DNA of 49,596 nt, taken from positions 1 through 49,596 of the forward strand of contig JBFMCR010000003.1 of the NCBI GenBank assembly GCA_040754425.1. The letters are read 5' to 3'. The stretch's first letter is position 1; each line of letters starts with the position of its first letter. Made by a program: the position numbers and the translations under genes. The notes under the pieces were generated by a model, which saw only the letters and a program-made list of their open reading frames with translations, was not told the origin of the DNA and did not search any database. This DNA is from UBA6918 sp040754425 (GTDB lineage Bacteria > Pseudomonadota > Gammaproteobacteria > Burkholderiales > Thiobacillaceae). This document shows, in pieces, positions 17,930 through 28,369 of this stretch.

Positions 17930-17959
17930 AAAAAAACGCGCCGACAGGCACGTTTTTTG
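17930..17959. terminator. Bidirectional terminator between ppiD and fabI
   Basis: AACG-C-GCC / GGC-A-CGTT with a GACA loop forms a stem with one C:A mismatch, flanked by an A-run before and a T6 run after. It lies between convergent stops at 17909 and 17982. Confidence 0.75.
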
Positions 17960-17981
17960 TTCGATTTCATCTTGGGCGGGT

Positions 17982-18764
17982 TCAGGATTCCGCGCCGGCC
18001 GTGGTGTTGAAGCCTGCATCCACGTAGGTGATTTCACCGGTGATGCCGGAGGCGAGGTCGGACAGCAGGAAGGCCGCGGCATTGCCGACTTCCTCGATGG
18101 TGACGTTGCGCCGCAGCGGCGCATTCTTGGCGACGATGTCCAGCTTGTCGTTGAAATTGGCGATGCCGCTGGCGGCCAGCGTCTTGATCGGGCCGGCAGA
18201 GACGGCATTCACGCGGATGCCGCGCGGGCCCAGGCTTTGTGCCATGTAATAGACGCCGGCCTCCAGGCTGGCCTTGGCCAGGCCCATGACGTTGTAGTTG
18301 GGCACCGAACGGACGGCGCCCAGGTAGGTCAGTGTCAGCAGGGCGGCATTGCGTCCTTCCATCATCGGCAGCGCTGCCTTGGCCAGCGCGGCGAAGCTGT
18401 ACGAACTGATGTCGTGGGCGATACGGAAGTTCTCGCGCGTCACCGCTTCCAGATAGTCGCCAGCCAGGGCCTGCTTGGGCGCGAAGGCGATGGAATGCAC
18501 GAGGCCGTCGAGGCCATCCCATTTCTTCGCCAGTTCCGTGAAGACTGCGGCGATCTCTTCGTCGCTGGACACGTCGCAGGGCAGGGCGATGTCGGAGCCG
18601 AATTCCCTGGCGAATTCGACCACGCGATCCTTTGCGCGGTCACCCTGGTAGGTGAAGGCAAGCTCGGCACCCTCGCGTTTGCATGCGCCGGCGATGCCGT
18701 AGGCGATGGAGCGGTTGCTGATCAGTCCGGTGATGAGGATTTTTTTGCCGGTGAGAAAGCCCAT
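17982..18764 (-). CDS. fabI: Enoyl-[acyl-carrier-protein] reductase (NADH)
   Basis: The 260-aa short-chain dehydrogenase performs the last reduction of each fatty-acid elongation cycle in the cytoplasm. It shows the FabI-specific cofactor loop G-L-I-S-N-R-S-I-A-Y-G near 13-23, the D-V (C-D-V-S) adenine-site residues near 63-66, and the catalytic pattern Y147, Y157-x6-K164 (Y-N-V-M-G-L-A-K), which matches Escherichia coli FabI numbering plus one. The length is standard. A perfect TATAAT on the minus strand lies 33 nt before the ATG. FabI is the triclosan target, and no resistance-type substitution was assessed. Confidence 0.96.
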   Translation of the reverse strand: MGFLTGKKILITGLISNRSIAYGIAGACKREGAELAFTYQGDRAKDRVVEFAREFGSDIALPCDVSSDEEIAAVFTELAKKWDGLDGLVHSIAFAPKQALAGDYLEAVTRENFRIAHDISSYSFAALAKAALPMMEGRNAALLTLTYLGAVRSVPNYNVMGLAKASLEAGVYYMAQSLGPRGIRVNAVSAGPIKTLAASGIANFNDKLDIVAKNAPLRRNVTIEEVGNAAAFLLSDLASGITGEITYVDAGFNTTAGAES

Positions 18765-18796
18765 GTCTAGTCCTTGCAGCTGAAAACGATAGCCGG

Positions 18797-18802
18797 ATTA
18801 TA
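18797..18802 (-). promoter_or_regulatory. -10 element of fabI
   Basis: ATTATA on the plus strand is TATAAT on the minus strand, 32 nt upstream of the fabI ATG. No strong -35 is visible at normal spacing. The 76-nt divergent region also holds the start of the ABC importer operon. Confidence 0.5.
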
Positions 18803-18823
18803 CGCTGACAAGACCGCCGGCCT

Positions 18824-18832
18824 TGATACACT
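18824..18832 (+). promoter_or_regulatory. Extended -10 just before the ABC importer operon
   Basis: TGA-TACACT is an extended -10 (TGn plus TACACT) ending 8 nt before the ATG at 18841. No Shine-Dalgarno sequence exists between them, so transcription from here would give a leaderless mRNA. Confidence 0.4.
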
Positions 18833-18840
18833 ATCCGCCC

Positions 18841-20970
18841 ATGCGCGACTGGATTTTCCTCCTTCTGCTGCCGGCTTTGCTTTGGGGTTGCGGCGATGCC
18901 TGGAACAACCCCTATCCGCAGGAGGAGGCGAACTCGAACACGCTCTACACGGTGTTCGAGGAACGCCCCAAGCATCTAGATCCGGCGCGTTCCTACAGCA
19001 GCAACGAGGTGGAGTTCACCGGCCAGATATACGAGCCGCCGCTGCAATACCATTTCCTCAAGCGCCCCTATACCCTGGAGCCGCTGACCGCGACGGGCAT
19101 GCCGGTGGTGCGCCACTGGGACAAGGCAGGACGCGAACTGCCTGCCGGCACCCCCCCTGAAGCCATCGCGCGCACCACTTACGACGTCTCGATCAGGCCT
19201 GGCATCCGCTACCAGCCGCACCCCGCCTTTGCCCTGCTGCCGGACGGCAGTCCGCGCTATCTGGGGCTGTCGGCGCAGGATTTCGAGGGCATCGACACCC
19301 TCGGCGATTTCACGCACACCGGCAGCCGCGAACTGACGGCCGAAGACTATGTGTACGAGATCAAGCGCCTGGCCAGCCCGCGCATCAATTCACCGATTTT
19401 CGGCCTCATGAGCGAATACATCGAAGGGCTGGACGCCCTCAACGGGGAATTGCTCAAGGCCTCGGAAAAACTGCCCAAGGACGCCTGGTTCGACCTGCGC
19501 CCCTTTGATTTCCCCGGCGCGAAGCTCACCGGCAAATACAGCTTCCGCATCACCCTCAAGGCGCACTACCCGCAATTCATCTACTGGCTGGCGATGCCGT
19601 TTTTCGCCCCCATTCCGTGGGAGGCCGAGCGCTTTTACGCCCAGCCCGGCATGGCCGAGCGCAACCTCAACCTCGACTGGTTCCCGGTCGGTACCGGCCC
19701 CTTCATGCTGAGCGAGAACGATCCCAACCGCCGCATGGTGCTGTCGCGCAACCCAAATTTCCATGGCGAAAGCTATCCCGCGGAGGGCGAGGCGGGCGAC
19801 GCGGGAAAAGGCCTGCTGGCGGATGCCGGCAAGCCGCTGCCCCTGCTCGAGCGCGCGGTCTATACCCTGGAAAAGGAGGAAATTCCGCAGTGGAACAAAT
19901 TCCTGCAGGGCTATTACGACGTTTCCGGCATCGGCTCGGACAATTTCGACCAGGCCGTGCAGTTTTCGCCCGAGGGCGAGGCCGATCTCACGCCCCAGAT
20001 GAAAGAGAAGGGCATCAGGCTGGTGACGGCGGTAGCCACTTCCAACCGCTACATGGGCTTCAACATGAAGGATCCGCTTCTCGGCCATGCGGCCGGCGAT
20101 GCGGGACGCAAGCTCAGGCAGGCCATTTCCATCGCCGTGGATTATGAGGAATTCATTTCCATTTTCCTGAATGGCCGCGGCATTCCCGCGCAAGGGCCGC
20201 TGCCGCCGGGCATTTTCGGCCATCACGACGATTTCAATCCGGTGGTGTATTCCGCCCCCGGCAGGCGCCGCAGCATCGGGGAAGCGAAAAGACTGCTGGC
20301 CGAGGCCGGGTATCCCAACGGCCGCAGCGCCAGGACCGGCGAGCCGCTGGTGCTGTATTTCGACACCGCGGCCACGGGGCCCGAAGCCAAGTCGCGTCTG
20401 GACTGGCTGGTCAAGCAGTTCCGCAAGCTCGATGTCCAGCTGGTGATCCGCGCCACCGACTACAACCGCTTCCAGGACAAGATGCTCACCGGCAATGCGC
20501 AGATTTTCGAATGGGGCTGGAACGCCGATTATCCCGATCCGGAAAACTTCCTGTTCCTGCTCTACGGACCGAACGCCAAGGCCGGCAAAAACGGCGAGAA
20601 TGCCGCCAACTACAGCAATGCGGAATACGACCGGCTATTCGCGCAGATGAAGGGCATGGCCAACGGTCCCGAGAGACAACGGGTGATCGACCGCATGACG
20701 GCCATCCTGCGCGAGGACGCGCCCTGGCTGTTCGGCTTCTTTCCCAAGGGCTTCAGCCTGCAGCACGCCTGGGTCGGCAACGTGAAGCCCAACCTCATGG
20801 CCAACAACACGCTCAAGTACCGGCGCATCGATGCCGGGCTGAGAGCGCTGAGCCGGGCGCAATGGAACCGCCCGGTGCTGTGGCCTCTTGCCGTTGGCGC
20901 ACTGGCTTTGCTGGCCATGGTGTTGCCGGCCTGGCGGCAATACCGCCGTCATGAGGAAGACCGCGCATGA
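18841..20970 (+). CDS. ABC importer substrate-binding lipoprotein (SBP family 5, peptide type)
   Basis: The 709-aa protein is a family 5 extracytoplasmic binding protein for peptides or similar solutes. A lipoprotein signal peptide (hydrophobic residues 4-13, L-L-W-G-C with lipidated C17) leads a large bilobed domain beginning with T-V-F-E-E-R-P-K-H-L-D-P. Family landmarks include E-W-G-W-N-A-D-Y-P-D-P and N-Y-S-N-A-E-Y-D. Unusually, a hydrophobic stretch of about 20 residues near 679-697 followed by R-Q-Y-R-R-H-E-E suggests a C-terminal membrane anchor. An ATG at 18823 is in frame but would spoil the signal peptide. It is first in a four-gene operon with 4-nt overlaps, resembling yejABEF. 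The substrate is unknown. Confidence 0.88.
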   Translation: MRDWIFLLLLPALLWGCGDAWNNPYPQEEANSNTLYTVFEERPKHLDPARSYSSNEVEFTGQIYEPPLQYHFLKRPYTLEPLTATGMPVVRHWDKAGRELPAGTPPEAIARTTYDVSIRPGIRYQPHPAFALLPDGSPRYLGLSAQDFEGIDTLGDFTHTGSRELTAEDYVYEIKRLASPRINSPIFGLMSEYIEGLDALNGELLKASEKLPKDAWFDLRPFDFPGAKLTGKYSFRITLKAHYPQFIYWLAMPFFAPIPWEAERFYAQPGMAERNLNLDWFPVGTGPFMLSENDPNRRMVLSRNPNFHGESYPAEGEAGDAGKGLLADAGKPLPLLERAVYTLEKEEIPQWNKFLQGYYDVSGIGSDNFDQAVQFSPEGEADLTPQMKEKGIRLVTAVATSNRYMGFNMKDPLLGHAAGDAGRKLRQAISIAVDYEEFISIFLNGRGIPAQGPLPPGIFGHHDDFNPVVYSAPGRRRSIGEAKRLLAEAGYPNGRSARTGEPLVLYFDTAATGPEAKSRLDWLVKQFRKLDVQLVIRATDYNRFQDKMLTGNAQIFEWGWNADYPDPENFLFLLYGPNAKAGKNGENAANYSNAEYDRLFAQMKGMANGPERQRVIDRMTAILREDAPWLFGFFPKGFSLQHAWVGNVKPNLMANNTLKYRRIDAGLRALSRAQWNRPVLWPLAVGALALLAMVLPAWRQYRRHEEDRA

Positions 20971-21944
20971 TCCGCTACATCCTGCGCCGCCTGCTTTATG
21001 CCATTCCGATCCTGATTGGCGTGAACATCATTACCTTCTTACTGTTCTTCGTGGTCAACACGCCGGACGACATGGCGCGCATCCACCTGGGCGCAAAGCA
21101 CGTCACGCCCGCGGCGATCGAACAATGGAAGGCAGAGCACGGCTACGACAAGCCGTTGTTCATCAACGGCGGACAGGACGGGATCAGAGCAGTGACCGAT
21201 ACCCTGTTCGTGGAGCGCTCGCTCAAGCTGTTCAGCTTCGATTTCGGCAAGGCCGACGACGGCCGCGACATTGCGCGCGACATCGAGACGCGCATGTGGC
21301 CTTCGCTCGCCATCGCCTTGCCGGTTTTCATCGTAGGCCTGCTGGTGAATGTCACGGCGGCGCTGCTGCTGATTTTCTATCGCAGCACGCGCCTGGAATA
21401 TGTCGGAATCACCGGACTGATCGCGCTGATGTCGATCTCCAGCCTGTTCTACATCATCGCCGGCCAGTATTTCATCGCCATTTTGTGGAAATGGCTGCCG
21501 ATCTCCGGCTACGCCGGCGGCATCGACGCCTACAAGTTCATACTGCTGCCGGTGCTGGTGTCGGTGGCGGCCGGGCTTGGCAGCGGGGCGCGCTGGTACC
21601 GCTCCATTTTCCTGGAGGAAATCGGCAAGGATTACGTGCGCACGGCGCGCGCCAAGGGCTTGTCCGAATTGCGCGTGCTGTTTTCCCACGTACTGAAGAA
21701 CGGCATGATCCCCATCCTCACCGGCGCGGTGGTGGTGCTGCCGCTGCTCTTTACCGGCAGCCTGGTGACCGAGTCCTTCTTCGGCATTCCGGGTCTGGGC
21801 AGTTACACCATCGACGCCATTCGTGCGCAGGATTTCGCCATCGTGCAGTCCATGGTCTTCCTTGGCTCGGCGCTCTATATCCTCGGCCTGCTGCTGACGG
21901 ATCTTTCCTACACGCTGGTCGACCCGCGGGTAAAGCTGACATGA
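20967..21944 (+). CDS. ABC importer permease, YejB/DppB type
   Basis: The 325-aa inner-membrane protein has a first membrane helix at about 9-30, a periplasmic loop, and five further helices, as in DppB/OppB/YejB permeases. The cytoplasmic EAA-type loop that touches the ATPase is visible as Y-V-R-T-A-R-A-K-G-L in the C-terminal third. It begins within the stop of the binding-protein gene and ends within the start of the second permease, so all subunits are translationally coupled. It forms the translocation pore with the next gene's product. Confidence 0.92.
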   Translation: MIRYILRRLLYAIPILIGVNIITFLLFFVVNTPDDMARIHLGAKHVTPAAIEQWKAEHGYDKPLFINGGQDGIRAVTDTLFVERSLKLFSFDFGKADDGRDIARDIETRMWPSLAIALPVFIVGLLVNVTAALLLIFYRSTRLEYVGITGLIALMSISSLFYIIAGQYFIAILWKWLPISGYAGGIDAYKFILLPVLVSVAAGLGSGARWYRSIFLEEIGKDYVRTARAKGLSELRVLFSHVLKNGMIPILTGAVVVLPLLFTGSLVTESFFGIPGLGSYTIDAIRAQDFAIVQSMVFLGSALYILGLLLTDLSYTLVDPRVKLT

Positions 21945-23337
21945 GTTTCCAGCCCGTGATCCTGTGGACGGATGCGCTCACCTGGCTGCTGGTGCTGGCC
22001 TGCACCGTTTTCGCCTGGCATGTCCTGCGCACGCCGCTGTTGCGTGCTTCCTGGCACAAGGTGCTGGTGCGGCCCATGGGCATGTCCTCGCTTGCGCTGC
22101 TGCTGGTGTTCGTGCTGGTGGGGTTGGGCGACAGCCTGCATTTCCGCCAGCGCCTCGACAACGGGCAGTTGGACGTGGAGGTGAGGAGCGTTCTGGACAA
22201 GGTGTTGGCGCCGCTCACTGCACACTCCGAACGGACCTACTCGGCGCCGCTGGCAACCCATGCGCAGACGCTGGAAACCGTGGAACTCGCGGATGGCCGC
22301 GTGGTACGGCTGGCGCCGCGGTTGCAGTTCGGTGGTGCGCACCTGGCCGATCCCGCAAACGACTGGCTGGCCGACGTGCTGGCGCGCGCGGCGATCGGGC
22401 TGGTGCTGGGTGCGCTTGCCGGCCTGCTGTGCGTCGGCCTGCTCGCACTCGTCCTGTCGACGGTATGGCGCAGCCCCTTCGCCGCTGCGCTTGCGCGCCT
22501 GCTGCGCCCGCAGGACGGGGACCTTGCCTGGCGCAGCCTGATCGTCACGCTTTCCCTGATTTTCCTGGTTGTCGGCACAGTGGCCGGACTGGCCGGCGGC
22601 TACCATGTGCTGGGCACCGACAAGGTCGGGCAGGATGTGCTCTACCAAACCCTGAAAAGCGTGCGTACCGGTCTGGTGATCGGCACGCTGACCACGCTGG
22701 TGACCTTGCCGGTGGCCATCGCCATGGGGCTGCTGGCGGGCTATTTCCGCGGCTGGATCGACGATGCCATCCAGTACCTGTACACCACGCTCAACTCCAT
22801 TCCCTGGGTGCTGCTGGTGGCCGCGGCCGTGCTCATCGTGCAGGTCTTCATCGAGCAGAACGAAGCGAGCTTCTCCTCGGCGGCACAGCGCGCAGACGTG
22901 CGCCTGCTGGCCTTGTGCGTAATCATCGGACTCACCGGCTGGACGGGGCTGGCGCGCCTGTTGCGCGCGGAGACGCTCAAGCTGCGCGAGCTGGATTACG
23001 TCACGGCGGCGCGCGCCTTCGGCGTGTCGCGCCCGCGCATCCTGCTGCGCCACATCCTGCCCAACGTGCAGCATCTCATCCTCATCACGGTGGTGATGGA
23101 TTTCTCCGGCCTGGTGCTGGCCGAGGCCATCCTGTCCTACGTCGGTGTGGGCGTGGACCCGGTGATGAACAGCTGGGGCAACATGATCAATGCCGCGCGC
23201 CTGGAACTCGCGCGCGAGCCGGTGGTGTGGTGGCCGCTGCTGGCTGCCTTCGGCTTCATGTTCGCACTGGTGCTGGCGGCCAACCTCTTCGCAGACGTGG
23301 TGAGGGATGCGTTCGACCCGCGCGGCGGAGGCAAGCC

Positions 23338-23341
<4 letters not shown>
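21941..23341 (+). CDS. ABC importer permease, YejE/DppC type, with N-terminal extension
   Basis: The 466-aa inner-membrane protein contains the usual DppC/YejE permease core in its C-terminal 270 residues (EAA loop with T-A-A-R-A-F-G-V-S near 360). The N-terminal part has two extra hydrophobic helices (about 10-27 and 47-63) and a soluble segment of about 70 residues before the third helix, making it longer than ordinary DppC (about 300 aa). YejE-type subunits of microcin C importers also have an extended N-terminus. The ATG at 21941 overlaps the previous stop by 4 nt; the longer upstream frame is a shadow of the first permease. Confidence 0.9.
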
Positions 23342-25119
<1,778 letters not shown>

Positions 25120-25123
25120 GGCG

Positions 25124-25247
25124 CAGGATTCAGGATTCAGGATTCAGGGGGAGTGCGGCCGGAGGCCGCGTTTTTCAAAGCATTCACCCCAGCTCCTGAC
25201 CCCCGAACCCTGACCCCTGACCCCTGAATCCTGAATCCTGAATCCTG
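25124..25247. repeat. Long palindrome with tandem CAGGATT arms enclosing a terminator
   Basis: The left arm (25124-25150) consists of three tandem CAGGATT units plus CAGGGG; the right arm (25221-25247) is its perfect reverse complement over 27 bp. The 70-nt interior holds the terminator at 25155-25175 and further CCCTGA-type units at 25209-25225. The element fills nearly the whole gap between the convergent ABC ATPase gene and mltD. A related element is at 47812-47910 and an architectural analogue at 34582-34675. Confidence 0.9.
25155..25175 (+). terminator. Intrinsic terminator of the ABC importer operon
   Basis: GCGGCC-GGA-GGCCGC, a perfect 6-bp GC stem, is followed by G and T5. It sits 35 nt after the ATPase stop, inside the larger palindrome. 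Confidence 0.85.
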
Positions 25248-25258
25248 ACCCCCAACTC

Positions 25259-26776
25259 CTAACTCCTTTTGATGGTGAGCTGCCTGCCGGCCTGGAGCCG
25301 GTTGCCGCGCAGTTGATTCCATGCCTTGAGTTCGGAAACCGAAACCTTGAAGCGGCCGGCGATCGAGTAAAGGGTGTCGCCGCGACGCACGGTGTAGCGG
25401 GTCGGGCCGCTTTGGTCTTTGCCGGAAGCCCCGGGCGTCGCCGGTCTTATTACCAGGGGCTGGCCGACCCTGAGCACGGAGGAGCGGAGTCTGTTGTAGC
25501 GCTTGAGCTCGGCGACGCTGACGCCGTACTTGCCGGCCAAGAGGCCGAGCGTTTCGCCCTTGCGCACCACATGGCGCTTCGGCGCTGTGGCGGCAGTTTC
25601 CCGCAGGGACGCTTCGGCTTCCTGCCAGGTGGCGGCGGGGAGTTCGGTTTCGGTCTCGCCGTCCAGCGGCGCGAGGATGACCTGGTCTTTGATCAGCCGG
25701 CCATGGCGCAGGTGCAGCTGGTTGTGCCGGGCGATCCGTTCGGGCGTGGTGCCGAACCGTTCGGCGATTTCGGCCAAGGTCATGCCCTTTCTGGCAGTAA
25801 CCGGCTCCCAACGGTCCCATTCGCCCCTTTCCAGGTTGTACTGGAACAGTTCGGCATGCTGGACGGGCACGAGGACGGAGACATTGCTGCCGGCCTTGAT
25901 GAGCTTGCGCGGGAAGGCCGGGTTGAGGTCGAGGAATTCCTCTTCGCTAAGGCCCGCCAGGCGCGCGGCGGAATACACGTCCATGGCGCCGCCATCGAGC
26001 GAGACCGGGGTGAAATAAGGCTCGTTCGGGATGTCGGAAAGCTCGACGCCGAAGCTTTCCGGCTCGCTCACCAGTTGCCGGACCGCCATCAGCTTGGGCA
26101 GGTAATGGCGGGTTTCCGGCGGCAACGACAAACTCTGGTAGTCGGTCGGCTTGCCCTGTTCGGCATTCTTCCGGATGGCGCGCGCAACACAGCCTTCGCC
26201 GCAGTTGTAGGCGGCCAGGGCCAATTCCCAGGAGCCGAAATCGCCATGCAGTTTCTGCAGATAGTCGAGGGCGGCCCGTGTGGCGGCGGTGACATCCCGC
26301 CGGCCGTCATACCAGACGTTCTGCTTGAGACCGAAGTTCCTGCCGGTGGAGGGGATGAACTGCCAGATGCCGGCCGCGTGCGAACGCGAATAGGCCTGCG
26401 GATTGAAGGCGGACTCCACCATGGGCAGCAGGGCGATTTCCATTGGCATGCCGCGCTTTTCGACTTCCTCGACGATATGGAAAAGGTAGCGGCGCGAGCG
26501 CTCCAGCATGCGCGCAACATACTCAGGCCGCTTGGCATACCAGTCTGCATGCACCCGGGTCAGGGAAGAATCGAGCTCGGCAAGCCTGAAGCCTGCGCGG
26601 ATGCGATCCCAGAGGTTCTCGTCCTGGCCGGCGGCGTAATCGGGGGAAACGGAAGCCTGGCTGTCGCCGTAGGTGACCTGCATCTCCTCGGCACCCAGGG
26701 CAAATGGCGACAACAGGCCCAGAGACAGAGCAAACGATGCAAGCAAAGCCGAGCGCAAAACCTTCTCCCCAACCAT
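25259..26776 (-). CDS. mltD: Membrane-bound lytic murein transglycosylase D with LysM repeats
   Basis: The 505-aa exported enzyme cleaves peptidoglycan glycan strands to 1,6-anhydro-MurNAc ends. It has a signal peptide (hydrophobic residues about 8-25, A-L-G-A end), an SLT catalytic domain around 95-215 with catalytic E121 in M-V-E-S-A-F-N-P, the G-I-W-Q-F and A-Y-N-C-G motifs, then a weak LysM at about 326-370 and two clear LysM modules at about 401-443 and 460-503. The last LysM ends almost at the C-terminus. The ATG at 26776 is preferred to an in-frame TTG at 26812 because the signal peptide then starts normally; neither has a strong ribosome-binding site. No lipobox cysteine is present, unlike Escherichia coli MltD. 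Confidence 0.92.
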   Translation of the reverse strand: MVGEKVLRSALLASFALSLGLLSPFALGAEEMQVTYGDSQASVSPDYAAGQDENLWDRIRAGFRLAELDSSLTRVHADWYAKRPEYVARMLERSRRYLFHIVEEVEKRGMPMEIALLPMVESAFNPQAYSRSHAAGIWQFIPSTGRNFGLKQNVWYDGRRDVTAATRAALDYLQKLHGDFGSWELALAAYNCGEGCVARAIRKNAEQGKPTDYQSLSLPPETRHYLPKLMAVRQLVSEPESFGVELSDIPNEPYFTPVSLDGGAMDVYSAARLAGLSEEEFLDLNPAFPRKLIKAGSNVSVLVPVQHAELFQYNLERGEWDRWEPVTARKGMTLAEIAERFGTTPERIARHNQLHLRHGRLIKDQVILAPLDGETETELPAATWQEAEASLRETAATAPKRHVVRKGETLGLLAGKYGVSVAELKRYNRLRSSVLRVGQPLVIRPATPGASGKDQSGPTRYTVRRGDTLYSIAGRFKVSVSELKAWNQLRGNRLQAGRQLTIKRS

Positions 26777-26839
26777 TGATTTCGTGTACAGGCGAATCCT
26801 AAGTCGGATCAAGTTGCATGGTCAATCGCTTGCAGGCAT

Positions 26840-27604
26840 TCAGAATGCATCCTTGGCCTGGCGCAACGCGGCAAACACCTCGACCGCATCGCGCGGCGCG
26901 CGCCCGAGCCTAAATTCGGCGGCGCGCACCAGCGCCGGTTCCCGGCAGCGCAGGAAGGGATTGGTGGCCTTTTCCAGCGCCAGCGTCGAGGGCAGGGTGG
27001 GCAGGCCTTGTGCGCGGCGCGCCGTGTCCCGGCTTTCCCGCGCGGGCAGTGCGGGATTGTCGCCATCCACGCTCCTGGCGAAGCGGATATTGCTCAAGGT
27101 GTATTCATGCGCGCAGAAAACCTCTGTATCGTCTGGCAATTGCGCCAGTCTGCCGAGGCTTGCCGCCATCATCGCGGGGGTGCCTTCGAACAGGCGGCCG
27201 CAGCCGCAGGCGAAGAGAGTGTCGCCGCAAAACAGCCTGTCGCCACCGTAATAGGCGACATGGCCGAGCGTATGGCCCGGCGTGGCGATGACTTCGAATC
27301 GCAGCGCGGGCGCGCGGATGGCGATACTGTCGCCGTCCTCGACCGCGTCGGTCCTGGCCGGTATGTCTTCCCGCGCCGGGCCGTAGATGCGGGGACGATA
27401 GCGCGCAGCCAGGGCAGAAAGGCCGCCGACGTGATCGCCGTGGTGGTGGGTGACCAGGACGGCAGCAAGGCGTAGTCTTCGCGCCTCCAGAAATTCGACG
27501 CACGGCGCCGCATCGCCCGGGTCGACCAGGACGGCGTGGCGCGCATCGTGCAGTGCCCAGATATAATTGTCGTCAAAAGCAGGGATGGGAGTAACGGTCA
27601 GCAT
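26840..27604 (-). CDS. gloB: Hydroxyacylglutathione hydrolase (glyoxalase II)
   Basis: The 254-aa metallo-beta-lactamase-fold enzyme hydrolyses S-lactoylglutathione to lactate and glutathione, the second step of methylglyoxal detoxification. The metal-binding signature T-H-H-H-G-D-H is at 52-58, with further ligands in P-G-H-T-L-G-H and G-D-T-L-F and the C-terminal H-E-Y-T region; the glyoxalase II C-terminal domain is present, so it is not a generic hydrolase. It is divergent from the methyltransferase gene with only 15 nt between starts, a neighbourhood (gloB, methyltransferase, rnhA, dnaQ) widely conserved in proteobacteria. Confidence 0.96.
   Translation of the reverse strand: MLTVTPIPAFDDNYIWALHDARHAVLVDPGDAAPCVEFLEARRLRLAAVLVTHHHGDHVGGLSALAARYRPRIYGPAREDIPARTDAVEDGDSIAIRAPALRFEVIATPGHTLGHVAYYGGDRLFCGDTLFACGCGRLFEGTPAMMAASLGRLAQLPDDTEVFCAHEYTLSNIRFARSVDGDNPALPARESRDTARRAQGLPTLPSTLALEKATNPFLRCREPALVRAAEFRLGRAPRDAVEVFAALRQAKDAF
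27562..27567 (+). promoter_or_regulatory. -10 element for the methyltransferase-rnhA-dnaQ genes
   Basis: A perfect TATAAT lies inside the 5' end of the opposing gloB gene, 52 nt before the methyltransferase start. The 15-nt gap between the divergent starts is too short to hold a promoter, so this internal site is a reasonable candidate. No clear -35 is found. Confidence 0.45.
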
Positions 27605-27619
27605 GGAATCGGGGCAGGG

Positions 27620-28369
27620 ATGAAGGCTTCAATGATCAATCCGGAATGGTTCGCCAGTCCGCTCGGCACCTATTTGATCGAGCGCGAACGGAATTATTAT
27701 GACCGCGTCGTGGCCGACATATTCGGATTTTATGCGGTGCAGATCGGCCTGACCCAGTTCGATTTCCTGCGCAACAGCCGCATCCCCGGGCGCATCACCT
27801 GCGGCCAGGGCGAACCGGCGCAGGTGCTGGCGGAACCGATGTTCCTGCCTTTCGACAGCCAGTCGGTGGACCTTTTGCTGATGCCGCACGTGCTGGAATA
27901 TTCCGATCACCCTCACCAGGTGCTGCGCGAGGCGGAAAGGGTGCTGCGTCCGGAGGGCCGCCTCATCCTGTCCGGCTTCAACCCGCGCAGCCTGTGGGGG
28001 CTGACCCGCATGCTCAAGGGACACGAGCGCGGCTTCCCCTGGAATGGCCATTTCCTCAACATGCCGCGGGTCAAGGACTGGCTCGCGCTGCTCGGTTTCG
28101 AGCTGGCGGCCGGCAGCATGTGCTGTTACCGGCCGCCGCTCAATCAGGAAAAATGGCTCAGGCGTTTTCGTTTCATGGAGCCCGCCGGCGACCGCTGGTG
28201 GGCCATGGGCGGCGGCGTCTACTTCCTGCAGGCCATCAAGCGCGTGCATGGCATGCGCCTTCTGACCCCGGCCTGGAAGGCCGTTGCCGTACCCAATACG
28301 AGACCGTCGCTTGCTGCGCGCAACGTCCACAGCCTGAGCCATTACCGGACGCGACGTGGCAAGCACTAA
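27620..28369 (+). CDS. SAM-dependent methyltransferase-like protein
   Basis: The 249-aa protein has the second half of the class I methyltransferase fold very clearly: F-L-P-F-D-S-Q-S-V-D-L-L-L-M-P-H-V-L-E-Y (motifs around acidic loop and strand 4) and V-L-R-P-E-G-R-L-I-L-S-G-F-N-P. The glycine-rich SAM motif near the N-terminus is not recognisable, so it may bind cofactor atypically or be inactive. Homologues occupy the same position between gloB and rnhA in many proteobacteria; the substrate is unknown. ATG at 27620 follows GGGGCAGGG closely; ATG at 27632 with AAGG before it is an alternative. It overlaps rnhA by 14 nt. Confidence 0.82.
   Translation: MKASMINPEWFASPLGTYLIERERNYYDRVVADIFGFYAVQIGLTQFDFLRNSRIPGRITCGQGEPAQVLAEPMFLPFDSQSVDLLLMPHVLEYSDHPHQVLREAERVLRPEGRLILSGFNPRSLWGLTRMLKGHERGFPWNGHFLNMPRVKDWLALLGFELAAGSMCCYRPPLNQEKWLRRFRFMEPAGDRWWAMGGGVYFLQAIKRVHGMRLLTPAWKAVAVPNTRPSLAARNVHSLSHYRTRRGKH

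Noticed and set aside
21964..23337. N-terminal extension that would make the ABC ATPase over 1000 aa
   Set aside because: The extension is an out-of-frame reading of the second permease. The true start at 23338 overlaps the permease stop and gives a normal two-domain ATPase.
25124..25265. Possible CRISPR array from short repeated units
   Set aside because: The units are 7 nt, contiguous and mirrored, with no unique spacers and no cas genes.
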